DNA of 64,000 nucleotides. It comes from Liolophura sinensis. Its lineage: Eukaryota; Mollusca; Polyplacophora; Chitonida; Chitonidae. The notes beneath the pieces are model-generated. The model was not told the origin of the DNA. It saw nothing but the letters and a program-made list of their open reading frames with translations, and searched no databases. Location of the stretch: assembly GCF_032854445.1 (NCBI RefSeq), contig NC_088299.1:8158324-8222323 (forward strand), given 5' to 3'. Positions 1-11,655 of this stretch are shown one piece after another (within the stretch, counting starts at the first letter, position 1; every line of letters begins with the position of its first letter). The translations under genes were made by a program, and so were the position numbers.

Positions 1-329
1 ACATCCATATATATATATACATGCATGTACACATAGATCTTTACGAAAAAAGTGATAATTTACAGATCTGGCATGTCTAGGGACACTTTCAGCAAACTTT
101 GCAAATCACTTTTTCTTAACTTTTCTCATAAATGACGTCGCCTTACGGCAGAATAGCCCAAGCGCCATCTTTTACGAAAAAAAACTTACCAGAAATAAGA
201 CTTATGAAGTCTTGTGAAAGTGGTTCATTCACAGTATGAATCTAATGAAAACGCAAAAGAAAATAACTAATAAACGTTTAATTAAAACAGGTATAAAGTG
301 ATTAGAATTAAAGACTATTCGACACTCAC

Positions 330-372
330 CATAGTAATAGGCGTTGTAGCACTCATACGGTGGGTACAGCAT
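330..372 (-). CDS. possible short exon, unknown gene
   Basis: A minus-strand ATG at 372-370 opens a 14-codon frame rich in Tyr and Pro (MLYPPYECYNAYYYG) that runs straight into a good splice donor, TATG|GTGAGT, at 330/329. No convincing pyrimidine-rich acceptor precedes it, so if real it would be a start exon whose gene continues off the left edge. The composition is unusual for chance sequence, but the frame is very short. I do not recognise the protein and a chance match is quite possible. Confidence 0.2.
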
Positions 373-1637
373 TCTTACTACTCACACTACCTTAAATTTT
401 AAAACTTCTTAAACTTAAAGTTCTTAAGTATAAAATCTATGTGTTGGGGCACACCCCCCTGGTTCTACCAGGCTTAAGCACGTGTCCCTGGCTTAAAACT
501 GGTTCTACACTCGTAACAGGCTATCTCGTGATGCAGAGAGTCTACCAGTGCACAACTTCAAGTATATTTATATATACACTCAAAATGTACCATCTTTTAA
601 AGAGACTTGCTTAAACAAACATTTCAAATCTCCATATTTCAACAAAGCCCACAATTTATGGGACAAAAACAACATGTGATTTGGTATGCATATAAGTTTC
701 TTCCATTACTACTCATAAGGTACTGGCTAATACACTAAGCACATGGTACAGGTGGGTGTGGCCAGAGTAAACAAGGGGGTGGACATTCCAAGATTCACCA
801 GCACTGATTGGACAGTGTCTTCTGTCATTCAACACAGGCACTGTTTGACAACCTATCCTCAGTAGCATTTGGGCTGATCTCCCTGAAGACTACATGTACA
901 TGCTTTGATGGCTTGCTACTCCAACATGTCAACAGAGGCCCTTTAAGGGGGGAGGTGGGTGGGTTAAAACAAGTTGGGGGCTGGGAGCCAAGGGGCTTTG
1001 AGAGAAGGGCATACTGATAGAACAATCATTAACTGGTCTCACTCAAGTGAAAAATGTGAAATCAGCAAATTTAATACCTGGAGCTCATGATGGCTGCTTG
1101 CACTGGACTACACAGTTAAATGTACAGCACACAAATTGTTTCTTGAACAACAGTGACCAGTGCTATGGCTTCAGTTTATTTTCTCAAATTTTCATTTGCC
1201 TGTGAGTAGAATTACAATCCTGACTGCTATTTTAAGAAACATCAGCTATAATATGAAAAATGGCTGTTCAGAAGATCAGATTTTACCCACAGGGCAACAT
1301 TCTCATAGACTCAGTAAAATCACTCTAATTCAGGTGAAACCTGTTTTATTTTGTGTTTTAGACACTAGATTAATCCAAATATGGAATAAATTAAAACTGA
1401 AAATGCACCTTTTCACTTTGTCTGATCTTGATATTTTCATGATTCCTGTTTGTTTGGGTGTTTTTAGGCTTTCCGATCACGTAGATATATCTTTAACAGC
1501 TAGGAAAAAATGACTTTGACAGTCCACATTTCCCAGAAATTAGACAACTTTTATGTTTTATTTTGATGCCCTCCACTGACACTGGAATTGTTGTGACTAT
1601 GATTAACTACAAATCGTAGTCACATTTATTAAATGTT
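373..1637. other. no gene seen
   Basis: This stretch is AT-rich. The longest open frame (1160-1513, plus strand) shows no recognisable motif, splice context or codon bias and is read as chance. Confidence 0.5.
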
Positions 1638-1802
1638 AATATTTAAATTTATTTATTTATTTGATTGGTGTTTTACGCCGCACTCAAGAATATTTCACTT
1701 ATACGACGGCGGCCAGCATTATGGTGGGAGGAAACCGGGCGAAACCCACGACCATCCGCAAGTTGCTGACAGACCTTCCCACTTACGGCCGAATATTTAA
1801 AT
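1638..1802 (-). mobile_element. SINE family A copy, 5'-truncated, with target-site duplication
   Basis: The copy is inserted in minus orientation, with its (AAAT)n tail at the low-coordinate end. It contains the family's conserved 3' module (seen here as ACTCAAGAATATTTCACTTA, then CCAGCATTATGGTGGGAGG). It is flanked by an 11-bp direct repeat AATATTTAAAT at 1638-1648 and 1792-1802, the expected mark of target-primed retrotransposition. The tRNA-like head is missing. From memory this module belongs to a SINE group widespread in molluscs (Meta-SINE-like); that name is unverified. Confidence 0.85.
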
Positions 1803-2716
1803 GATTAACATACTAACAATATGAAGCTTACATTTGCTGTTATTTGTTCCAGCCAAATACACATATCTGTAAAATAATAGTTTACAAATGATAAAGCCAT
1901 TATTATTATCAAAATCAAGATTTGCACACTACAACTGAATGACTGTTATCTTTACTGAAAAAGAAAAGAAGACTACTGCGTTCCTTATAATGTAAATGCA
2001 CCTATTTGAAATTCTAAAATTCTAAAATTGTTTGTTGATTTAATTTCTAGATTGACTGATTTATTTAGTTTGACTGTTGTTTTCATTTTGATTTTGACAC
2101 ATTATCTACATGTGATTCAACATTTTAATGGCTTCCCACTTGACAGCAGATGTCACCTCCAGTTGCCCAGGTAATGATTTAAGGGTACATGTACTCCACT
2201 GATCTAGGCCCCTCACCTCTGCTCACTTTATCACTACACTAACAACTGATGAGGAGTTATCTGTGTGACCTGGGAACAGGGTGAGGGGGAGATGGGGGAG
2301 GTTGACTGGGAAAAAGGTTTTCACCAGTCACAAGCACACAGAATCACTCTGATCAGGAATTTGGTTTGTGATGTGGTTTTAAGAGCTCTAGAAATGCTGC
2401 ATTTCTAACCAACTGTTAATTCAATCAAAAGACTTGTTATCACAATACACAGGTGAGGAATGATAGCAATTAATCTGTGTTTGACTTACGATTAACTTTA
2501 ACCACAGGTAATATTTAGTGGCACACCTTTGTGTTACCTGACACTTTCTGTGATCAAACACCATAAAACTAACTCATATCACTGATTTATAAACCATGCT
2601 GAGCATTACTCAAATACCATTTTCATATCACTACACTGCTAAAAACTGGTAAGTGCAAGCAGTACCAGCAATGTGTGAAACAAACCTTACCACAGACGAA
2701 CAGAGATATACAATGT
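1803..2716. other. no gene seen
   Basis: AT-rich sequence with no open frame of note and no repeat recognised. Confidence 0.5.
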
Positions 2717-2973
2717 TCATATTGCTTTCAAAGGGGGAAAATTAAGTTTTGATTCAGGGCTTCCATTTAAAATCTTTTCAAACTTTTCAAACCAGGATTT
2801 TTTAGCTCTTCTCTGTATGTCTCTAAGACAGCTATACGCAAACAATAATGATTGTAGACAATGAGCATCCCCTGCCATAAGAAGAATTTTGGATCTTTTG
2901 GAGACGATAAAAATGTTGTAACCTAATTCTTCAATTTTTTCAACTCCTTCTGCAACCAATATTTTGAAAATTT
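2717..2973 (-). CDS. possible terminal coding exon, unknown protein
   Basis: A minus-strand frame of about 85 codons ends at a TGA at 2717. An acceptor-like TTCTCTCAG ends at 2974, after which the frame reads EIFKILVAEGVEKIEELGYN and continues with a basic, aromatic tail (SWFEKFEKIL). The frame is open further upstream to 3040, so the exon limit is an inference. Mixed hydrophobic and charged spacing and varied third positions look like real coding sequence rather than AT-rich noise. I recognise no domain. If real, it would be the last exon of a minus-strand gene with the rest at higher coordinates; no adjoining exon was securely linked. Confidence 0.3.
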
Positions 2974-4190
2974 CTGAGAGAACTACGGAGTGTAGAGGGA
3001 TAATTTGCACAATTTTATGAAGCCTATGGACTGGGTACATGAAGCATAATTAATGCTAAGTAGTCCTTACCTACATGTACATGTAAGTGCAATTTATATC
3101 TCTATAACACACATTATCATGGTGTTTAAGGGCAAACTCAGCTAAGTGAACTTCATGAAACCCACTCCAGCATCGGTACTGACAAAACCAAATCACTATC
3201 ACGATCATTTTCAAAACCACTGTACGCATGCATTCCAATCAAGAAGTGCTTTCATGGTTGAAAAAGTTGAAAAATTTACAGTACATTGTATTAAAATCAA
3301 CACATATTAAAGTCACAATTTCTCATTAAAACACCAAGTAAACCGAACAAAAGTTTGAAGGCATCAGTACGATGTCATTTTCAGTCCTCTCTTTATTGAA
3401 AATCATAAATATCTCCGAGGAACATTAAGCAACACGATTACCATGGATGATATTTATTAGAATATTTGTTTTGGGCCTGATGGACATGGGTAAGTGTTGG
3501 TACTGTGAAGTTTGGATTGAGTGGCATGAAGACAGACAGGCTCAGACCACAGTCTCCAGTGAGTAGATACAAGCCTGGGATTATCTGTTCTAGATCCACC
3601 TGTATCAATCTGTGGCTATCTCTCCGAGGCTTCAATTTCGCACTCGGCCACATTTATCTCCAAATAGTTCACACATTTCTCATACGGCCCACACTCAAAC
3701 TTACACCCAACTAAACTGACACCTTTTTTTTTTTTTTTTTTTGCGAGAGATTAAAGAGACTGATATTTGATTATTCTATTTGATTGCTTGCTTGTACTAC
3801 TTTGATTTGGATGCTGGTTGTTTAATTATATTCCACAGGATGATTAACTGATTTACAATTGTGCTTCAGTAGAACTCAAGAAAGAAATATACAGAATTTT
3901 ATCTGCTCAATTACCAGAATAACAAGAATTAGTTGGTCTTTCAAATTTGATGATTGACTGACTGATCATGGAACCAATTCAGTTTCCAACAATACATGAA
4001 ACTAAAAGTCTTTTGTCCTTTTTTTTAAAACATCCTCATGTTTTGGACACTTTAAATGCAACCTACCTTAAATCCTCAAACTTTTCGAATATGAAATAGC
4101 AATTTTCAGTACGAATGCTATGTTTAAGCACACTTTAACTCCGATTTTAAAGATGGAACTACATGTTTGAGGTTGGCAATTCCAAGGCTT
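2974..4190. other. no gene seen; poly-T tract
   Basis: Apart from a 19-base T run at 3724-3742 I see no structured feature. Overlapping short frames near 3438-3714 on both strands have no recognisable content. Confidence 0.45.
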
Positions 4191-4218
4191 AACAAAAAGT
4201 ATAATTCCTTTACGCGTG

Positions 4219-4346
4219 GCCTTGACCTTTCAGGGTCACAGTAGCATTGCTATCAAGCGGTCAGCGCGCATGTGATCTTCAAAAGAGACAAAAAAAGTCC
4301 CTCTGATTACCCTATAAATAGGGTCTCCACCCCAGTGTCCTCAGTT
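4219..4346 (+). promoter_or_regulatory. candidate TATA/Inr core promoter
   Basis: TATAAATA at 4313-4320 lies inside the near-palindrome CCCTATAAATAGGG. It is followed by TCAGTT at 4341-4346, whose A at 4343 falls 30 bases after the first T of the TATA box, the usual metazoan spacing. Upstream, TGACCTTTCAGGGTCA near 4224-4239 has two nuclear-receptor-like half-sites facing outwards. The ATGs downstream open only very short frames, so any transcript would be non-coding or spliced. Chance cannot be excluded. Confidence 0.3.
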
Positions 4347-5225
4347 TTTAAAACACAAGTGCCTGTTGGATATCCAAGGGTGGGGGAATTCACTTCCCAG
4401 AGTCGACACCATTCGTTCTCCATGCTTGCAAAATTTCACCTGCGAAGGTGAATGACACCATAACTGGGTGGGTGTGACCCCTCAAGGCGAAAGGCCTTGT
4501 CATTACCCAAAAGAAACCCTCTCATCCGGTACATCACTGATGCTGGTGTGAGAGGGGGGAATTTTATCAGTCTACTGTACGTGTACATTTGAGTTACTTT
4601 TCTGAAGTAGAATGAAATAGGTTTAACAGGCCACTTGATTATCATCTTTCTAATATTTAATGACTGCACTTGTTCATCAAAGACACATCAGGCAAACTCA
4701 TACACACAGGTACATGAAGTGTTATCAAGCGCATGACGGTCACGTTTAGAAAAACACCACGTTAAGATGTAGATCAATAGGTAAAAATCACACCTGTATC
4801 ATGTGAAATTACGACCTTTGAAATTTATTAATACTATTATATAAATGTATGTAGGCAGAAACTGTAACTTATCCATTTTGCAGCCCTGTAAGTACATGTA
4901 TGTGGTGTGAGGACACACTGTAACACACCTAACTACACCCCTGTACTCCCTGAACCCCCCCCCCCCCCCCTCCCCACACACACTCAGGTTTGACACTGCG
5001 CAAGACCCAACCCCACGGAGAGGAAGTGACATCAAAGATAGAAAAAACAAGATATTCATCAAATGGCACATCTAAATACATGCAGGCCTCAGGTGAACTT
5101 GGGCTACATATGTAACTTTTGACAACTCTTCTGAGTCAGAGGTACAATATCATAATTGATTACAGAGGCCATACAGGAGATTTTTGGCCAATAAACCCAT
5201 ACTTGCAAATTAATAAATAAATTTT

Positions 5226-5250
5226 CTCAAAAGTTATGATGACTTTTGAG
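5226..5250. repeat. small perfect hairpin
   Basis: CTCAAAAGT and ACTTTTGAG form a perfect 9-bp inverted repeat with a 7-base loop. It lies 27 bases before a palindromic element and may be unrelated to it. Confidence 0.6.
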
Positions 5251-5277
5251 AGTTCCAAGATGGATAACTGGCCTGGG

Positions 5278-5480
5278 GATCACAAAGTGATCTTAGACTT
5301 AAGTCAAAATTTTAAATTACTTTAAAATTGTTATTTCTGATGTAACAAGGTCAAATATTGCTGGTCAACGTAAATTTTCGGTATGTTATTGCACAGCAAT
5401 TTCAGCTAAAATAACGGAAAGCAACATACCAAATTTAATGATTAAAATTTTGACTTAAGCCTAAGATCATTTTATGATCT
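5278..5480. mobile_element. palindromic MITE-like element
   Basis: About 40 bases at the left end (5278-5316) match the reverse complement of the right end (5441-5480) with few mismatches. The shared core includes TGATCTTAG and CTTAAGTCAAAATTTTA. The interior is AT-rich and non-coding. Size (about 200 bp) and long terminal inverted repeats fit a non-autonomous DNA transposon. No clear target duplication was seen, so the superfamily is left open. Confidence 0.6.
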
Positions 5481-7301
5481 CGGAGCCTGAAACTTTGAAA
5501 GGATGAAATTGCTTGAATATACTTTGTCTTCAAAACAAGAAATAGTTTACCAATTTTTCTTCCCCAAGCTAGCTTTTTGATCTGATGGTGTGGAACAATG
5601 CTTGACTTTAAGTCAATAAAAATTCCATAAAGATTTCATTCAGTAAAGCACAGTGTCCGATACATCGCACACATACATTTAATCTGTTAACTGTTTCATC
5701 TACTGCTTCTGATGTCTCAATAGATAAATTTATTTGCTACATTCATCGCTACTTTTGCTTAACAGTTATGCCTTACACACAGCCAAGATGATGGTTAAAT
5801 TTACATCACCACCTTAATTGATAACTATATAGATGTAGATAACTGTACTAACAACTGTTCAATTACATCTTCATGCATATTCACATACATTTTAAATCAC
5901 AATTACTAGTACCGACAAGTTAAGTTTTTCAAATGAGTCAAACCTTACAGAAATTCGACAAAAATGGGGAAAAACGAAAACACATGCAATATATATGAAA
6001 TAACAAGGATTTGATCACTCTGACTTTCAAGGCAATGCTATTCAGAACTTTTTTTTAACTCACCTCCATCATGTTGAAATTTTAACTGTGTTTTAAAAGT
6101 AAATCCACCCAAATCACTAAAACAATAACTTTGAAAAGTCTTGGTCAAAGGTAAACTCTCCATACAATTTCATGAAATAGAGGCCTAGCGCTGGGCGCTG
6201 ACGATTTGCTGTTATGATGAATCGAATACGAGTGCTATTTATCTGAGAGAGACGCGAAGTAACTTTCAACCTTAGACTGATTATCATTACACTTGGGACT
6301 TTTGTTCCTCGGTTCATAAATAATTATTTAGTCATTAATTAACGTCCAAAGTGTGTGGGTAAAGTTCTATGATAGCGCAGATCTTGTGATGGACATTGCC
6401 CTTGCAGTCAAACCTTTACCCTCCCAGCTGTAGGGGACCGCGTGATATCAGTGCTGTATCTCTGATCACTCCGTCATTAATACACACATAAACACACCTG
6501 ACTTAATAACACACGCTTCAATTTTTAAAAATTCCAATTTCAAAATTTTAAAATGAAGAATTTTCAAGGACATTTTCTTACCTATGTAAATTTTCCTTCC
6601 CGCCTCCATGGATTGTTCCCTTATTTTAATTTCTTGCAGTTTATACTCTATTTTTTTTCTTTTCTTTGCTATATAAAATGAAAATTTTTGAAAATATGGA
6701 GAGTTATACGAAGTAAATTAGAGATCTGGATCTGGAGGATTCAAAGTCCAGAAACCAGCTTCAAATCTTGTATCAGATAAATGAAACTAGAACAAAGCTG
6801 TAACACGCCCCCTTCCAGAAGGCCTGGTTAGAATAGCTGAAGGAACTGAAAATGGTGATCATGTTAACACCTGACACACATAATTAAAATGCAAAATCAT
6901 GATCTGTTTGCTCAGGTAAATGCCTGGGCAGGTATGTCTGTGTCACAAATGGGCAGTATTTAGGCTGAAGACTATAAAGGTGTGGGATAACAGTCATGTG
7001 CCTTGTTCACAAAAATTAAGCAATAACATTTTTTTGGCCATAATGTGTGAAGGTATTCGAGATAGTATAAAGCTATATTAAATGATTTGATAGCATTACA
7101 ATCTTAACAAGTACTTATATTTAATTTTGCACGAAGACGTTGACTGATAATTTTGATTTATTTTTTTTTTCTTTTCTAAGGTGACAATACATTTAAAACA
7201 TGAACATAAAAGTAATCAATATATTTTTTCAACAAATAAAACATATTTATGCGTACAAAAATGCTGTCATCTTTAAGACTTTGTTTCTTATTTTCTTTGG
7301 A
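5481..7301. other. no gene seen
   Basis: AT-rich sequence without recognised repeats. The small minus-strand frame at 6117-6317 shows nothing recognisable. Confidence 0.45.
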
Positions 7302-7730
7302 TTAATGACAATGATAAAAGTTACACATATGAAAAACATCATTACCAAATTCCAAATGTGAAATTAAAACCTCCACCTGTGAGTGAGCTACTTTGGATGT
7401 GAACAGAGTTAGGGAACTAGATGTGGGGCGTAATGTTTTCCTGCTCATGGATATGGAGTGTGCGAGGTGACTGAAGTCACATGACACCCGATCCCAACGC
7501 ATTATGGTGGCAAGTCTCCACAAGATGCGTAGCAGGTTACAATTCAGGTCAGGGCAGGCTCTGTTTGCCAAACAATGCAGCAAATAGCTACTTGAATGAA
7601 ACACGCGGATCAAGTTATTCTGGCGACGTCGTCCAAATTCACGGCAAAACAACGCGTGAAACGTAAAGCCGGGTAACAGTGACACTTTTCTTACCTCTGA
7701 GCACCAGAGAGTCTGATACTTTGCCCCCAT
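7302..7730 (-). CDS. unassigned 142-codon open frame
   Basis: This is the longest open frame in the left 15 kb, and the sequence from 7480 to 7670 is more CpG-rich than its surroundings. No domain is recognised, and the composition (many Ser, Leu, Cys, His) is not typical of a folded protein. An alternative reading is that only the first 12 codons (MGAKYQTLWCSE) are exonic, because they end at a strong donor, GAG|GTAAGA, near 7695. Another is that the CpG-rich stretch is a first exon or promoter. Confidence 0.2.
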   Translation of the reverse strand: MGAKYQTLWCSEVRKVSLLPGFTFHALFCREFGRRRQNNLIRVFHSSSYLLHCLANRACPDLNCNLLRILWRLATIMRWDRVSCDFSHLAHSISMSRKTLRPTSSSLTLFTSKVAHSQVEVLISHLEFGNDVFHMCNFYHCH

Positions 7731-8387
7731 GTTTGAGGCTTATCTACATCAACTTAACAAAGACACGGAGAAGTCAAATAAAAAATTTAAATCTATTGTG
7801 TTTTCAGTATTAATGTCAATAGTAACCCAGATGAAGCAACGTGAGTCGGGCTGAATGTGGTAACTTGTTACATGTAAGCAGGTAACTAAATTTTCACTTA
7901 AATCTGAACTTAAGATATGCTGCCCTTCAGGATTTGGCTGCCTTAAAACAGGATAAGATCAGTCTTGGAGTGGTCTCTACTTAGAAATACGCTTGGATGT
8001 TCACAGACTGTTAAAACACATACAGTATTCATTCCCACTTTTTTGTGCAAAGTGTAGAAAACGAAAGCATGTAAGTCCAAAATGTGTAAAAGTGAAGAAA
8101 AATTTCAAAAACCAACCCCTTCACAAAAAGTTGGCAATACAGGAACAAATAATGGACCACTGTGAATAAAGGAACGAAAATTTTATGTAAAGAGTGTAAC
8201 TCTGTTAAACTGTACAATTTATGAGGACAAAGTGTACCAAATTTGGAAGTTCTATCTCAAATACTTACTGAGAATTGACGTCAACAAGACACATGTAACA
8301 TATTTCATGAAAGAAAACCAAATAACTCAGAATTTTGTACAATTGAGAAAAATTACAAAAATCCCCCCAAGAGATCATGTCCAAGAG

Positions 8388-8627
8388 AGTCAAACACATA
8401 TAACTGACAAGAAGCCCTATTCCATTTGTCAGGGAGTCAAACACATATAACTGACAAGAAGCCCTATTCCATTTGTCAGGGAGTCAAACACATATAACTG
8501 ACAAGAAGGCCCTATTCCATTTGTCAGGGAGTCAAACACATATAACTGACAAGAAGCCCTATTCCATTTGTCAGGGAGTCAAACACATATAACTGACAAG
8601 AAGCCCTATTCCATTTGTCAGGGAGTA
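8388..8627. repeat. 47-bp tandem array, about 5 copies
   Basis: The start points of successive units (8389, 8436 and so on) are 47 bases apart; one unit has an extra G. Copies are nearly identical. Each unit contains CTGACAA and TTGTCAG in inverted orientation, so a single strand could form a short hairpin per unit. The flanks are ordinary AT-rich sequence. Confidence 0.9.
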
Positions 8628-9559
8628 AACAAATTCCAGAGATTTATTTGCATTTAAAAATTTGGGTGGGATAAATTCAAATCCTATGTTTTCTAGCGTT
8701 TAATGTCATAATTAAATACTCTGATGAAGAGTGAAGGTAATTAACACACTGCCGAAGGGTTTGAAATTCGGGATTGACACATAAAGTCTGGCGATTAAAA
8801 TTTCGATGTATAGTAAGTCTTCAAATAAAGTTAAGAACAATGATTGTACCTTGGGGGGTCGTTCAACTTTTGAACAGTTCATCCTTTGAAAATTATACAA
8901 GTAAGTTTTGATGCAGTTTAAAAAGTTTTAGTTTTAATACAAAAAAATTCAGATCCTCAGGGTTTGGTATCAAGTATGATTTTGACAATTACATGTAGTC
9001 ATCACAGAAACACATCTGCATTCTAAATCTACAAAAGTATGTCCATATATACTCCTTCTCAAAATGTGTTCCTCATTATGACAATATTAAATTTACCTGG
9101 GCACATTTACTATCATCAAATCAGCATGACATGATTGACATTTTACATTATTATAAATTTCAATTTTCTCCCTTATCTGTGATCACAGATAAACCGATGA
9201 TGTAACATGCTACATGTCAAGCTGGGCTAAATCACACTTCATCCCACCTGTGTGAACATTACAGTTATCAAAACCCAAGTCAAACGTTTTGTGGACGCAC
9301 AGTTAACACACACACAAAGCATGTCAACCTGCTTCTGGCTTGTGTCAACAGGAGCCTCAACTCCATGTCAACCTGTTCAAATATGATCAGAAACGGAATA
9401 AAGGAGCATGTAATATTATAACATTTTGCCACATATGGTTAAGTTCTAAGTCAAACATTACCACGAGCTCTGCATAATTGATCCTCCCAACACAGATTGT
9501 TCAAAATATACCATAAATGACCATAATTTTATCCATGACTAATTTTCCTGATCCTGAAA

Positions 9560-9705
9560 GTTCATTGAATTTAGAAAGGTGTTTTGAGGTTTGTTTGGAG
9601 CATGGAATGATATTCTGCTATAAAATTGTAAGTTTCAGAACCAAAATTAATATTTTGTGACATTTACTTTGACTCTACACATGCAACTTTGTTTGGCAAA
9701 ATTTT
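9560..9705 (+). repeat. dispersed repeat family F, copy 1
   Basis: The sequence from GTGTTTTGAGGTTTGTTTGG to the AAATTTTAG near 9705 aligns along its length with 15086-15235 and with the reverse complement of about 26215-26345. No terminal inverted repeats or tRNA-like part were seen. The family is unnamed. Confidence 0.6.
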
Positions 9706-11191
9706 AGGCCAATTAGGGTATATACCTGTGTATTTTTATAACCACATGTATTCTGGAAATAGCATATCCATTATATTCCTTAGGGATGCTTAATGACAAA
9801 TGACACACCTGTGTCACTGCTTTAAAAGAAAAGACATCGGTCCAAATGTATATACATGTATGCATCAATAAAGTAACCCACATAAATTTTTAAAAAGCAT
9901 AACTTTTTATTTTTGCGATGTGGCATTACTGAAACATCGCAGTTCAAAGTAAGCAAAACCAAGCCCACTGAGAAAACTGAAAGCCCAGTGATGTTATCAA
10001 TATTAACCAATCAGGCACGAGATATTTCTGGAATCTGAGATGGCATGTTTTCCGCTCATATCACCCTAACACTCTTTTTAAGAGTCAAGTTCAAGAGACA
10101 AATTAAAGTTTTAGAGATAACTTGAGCACCTGCAGTTTTTTGGTTTGGGGAAGGAGTTATATTTTATTGTATATATGTTTTTCACTCTTTTCTTTAAATA
10201 AACTCATAAATTTTGCTATACTTTTCAATAACACATTTAAACATGTATCTAATTTTCAGATGGAGATAAGAGAGAAATCTAACCTTGAGCCCGAAGTAGT
10301 TGTGTGGCATGCAAGGAGGAGGGGCATTTCCCTCTGGGTACCTAATGTCTATTGTGTGCGCATACCCCAGCGAGCTTAGCTCAATCCCACATCTCTTAAA
10401 CTCAACAGCAAACAAAATCTGGACATGTATTATTCCTACTGTTATCTTCAGTGTCCTTTAGTGACACAGCCTTGTACAGTGAGAATAGGGGGTAGTGGGG
10501 GTAGGGGGGGGGGGCTTTAGCAGGGCAACTGGAGGCAGAGGTAGAGATAAGCTACAGCCACATTATCAGTCTTATCTGAAAGGCAGTAACAAGCTACTTA
10601 ACATGTAGGTTTATTATCTTTGTTTGGGACTTAAGTACTACTTACATGGTACCTATCTTACAACAACTATGAAAATCTCTCTTGGACACAAGTTTTCCCA
10701 CGATGAAAGTATGCAGAAATGTCACTGGTGGCATCCGATCACATCAGCTTTTTTACAAGAAGAAAATTGTGCACGTATTACTGATAATTTTACATGAAGT
10801 TTATAGTAAAAAGTTATTCTTAACTGCATTATCATGGTTACTAGTTCGTAAACAAATTGTGGCAAGACACTTATATTTCTCTTTTTTTTTTAATCCTAAA
10901 TTCTCTTTTTAAAATGATCTTGTTTTACAACTATATGTTTTTTTTTCCCATGTAAATTTTAACATTATTTTTCCTTAAATATTGTATCGATATGGCGAGA
11001 TAAGCACGTCAGTCGAAGCCTGAAAATAATTCTTAAATTGGTGCCTTCTTAAAAATAATTTCAATTTTAATTTAAAATAATTCTTAAATTTTGCCTGACG
11101 TTATTTTCAAATTTTCCAGATACCTGTACCCACATTGTTAAAAATGGTACTACAGTTTTGTCCCATATCAAACACTTGGCTGCTGTCAAAA
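9706..11191. other. no gene seen
   Basis: AT-rich sequence with a G-rich run near 10490-10515. Short frames at 10122-10415 overlap on both strands and show nothing recognisable. Confidence 0.45.
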
Positions 11192-11367
11192 AGTACTACA
11201 GGGTGCCAGAAACTGTCCTTGTTTCTGACTTTATATAAAGTACTACAGGGTGCGAGAAAATGTCCTTGTTTCTGACTTTATATAAAGTACTACAGGGTGC
11301 CAGAAACTGTCCTTGTTCTGAGGTTATATAAAGTAAGACAGGATGCCAGAACCTGTCCTTGAGTTTA
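11192..11367. repeat. second 47-bp tandem array, about 3.7 copies
   Basis: Units begin at AGTACTACAGGG (11192, 11239 and so on) and are 47 bases long. The last copy is more diverged. The sequence is unrelated to the array at 8388 although the period is the same. Confidence 0.85.
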
Positions 11368-11498
11368 TATAGTCTAACACCATGCCAAATGGTCTCCAAT
11401 ATTCCACTGTCAGAGACTACAATATTTGATTTTACTATAAAACTGATATACATGTAGTCAAACTCTACTCTGTGGTATGTTGTTACTTCCTGTTTTGT

Positions 11499-11655
11499 TT
11501 ATTTATTTATTTATTTGATTGGTGTTTTACACCGTAGTCCAGAATATTTCACTTATACGTTGGCGGCCAGCATTATGTTGGGGGGGAAAAGGGGCAGAGC
11601 AGGGTGGAAACCCACGACCATCCGCTGCAGATTGCTGCAGACCTTGTATTTTGCC
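11499..11655 (-). mobile_element. SINE family A copy, 5'-truncated
   Basis: It has the (AAAT)n tail, the module TTGATTGGTGTTTTACACCG, and the CCAGCATTATG and CCCACGACCATCCGC blocks, in minus orientation. A G-run expansion has altered the GGTGGGAGGAAA part. No clean target duplication was found. Confidence 0.8.

Noticed and set aside
1160-1513. 117-codon plus-strand ORF
   Set aside because: AT-rich composition, no motif and no splice or start context; length within chance for this window.
8388-8627. CRISPR-like appearance of the 47-bp repeats
   Set aside because: The whole period is repeated without unique spacers, and the genome is animal; it is a minisatellite.
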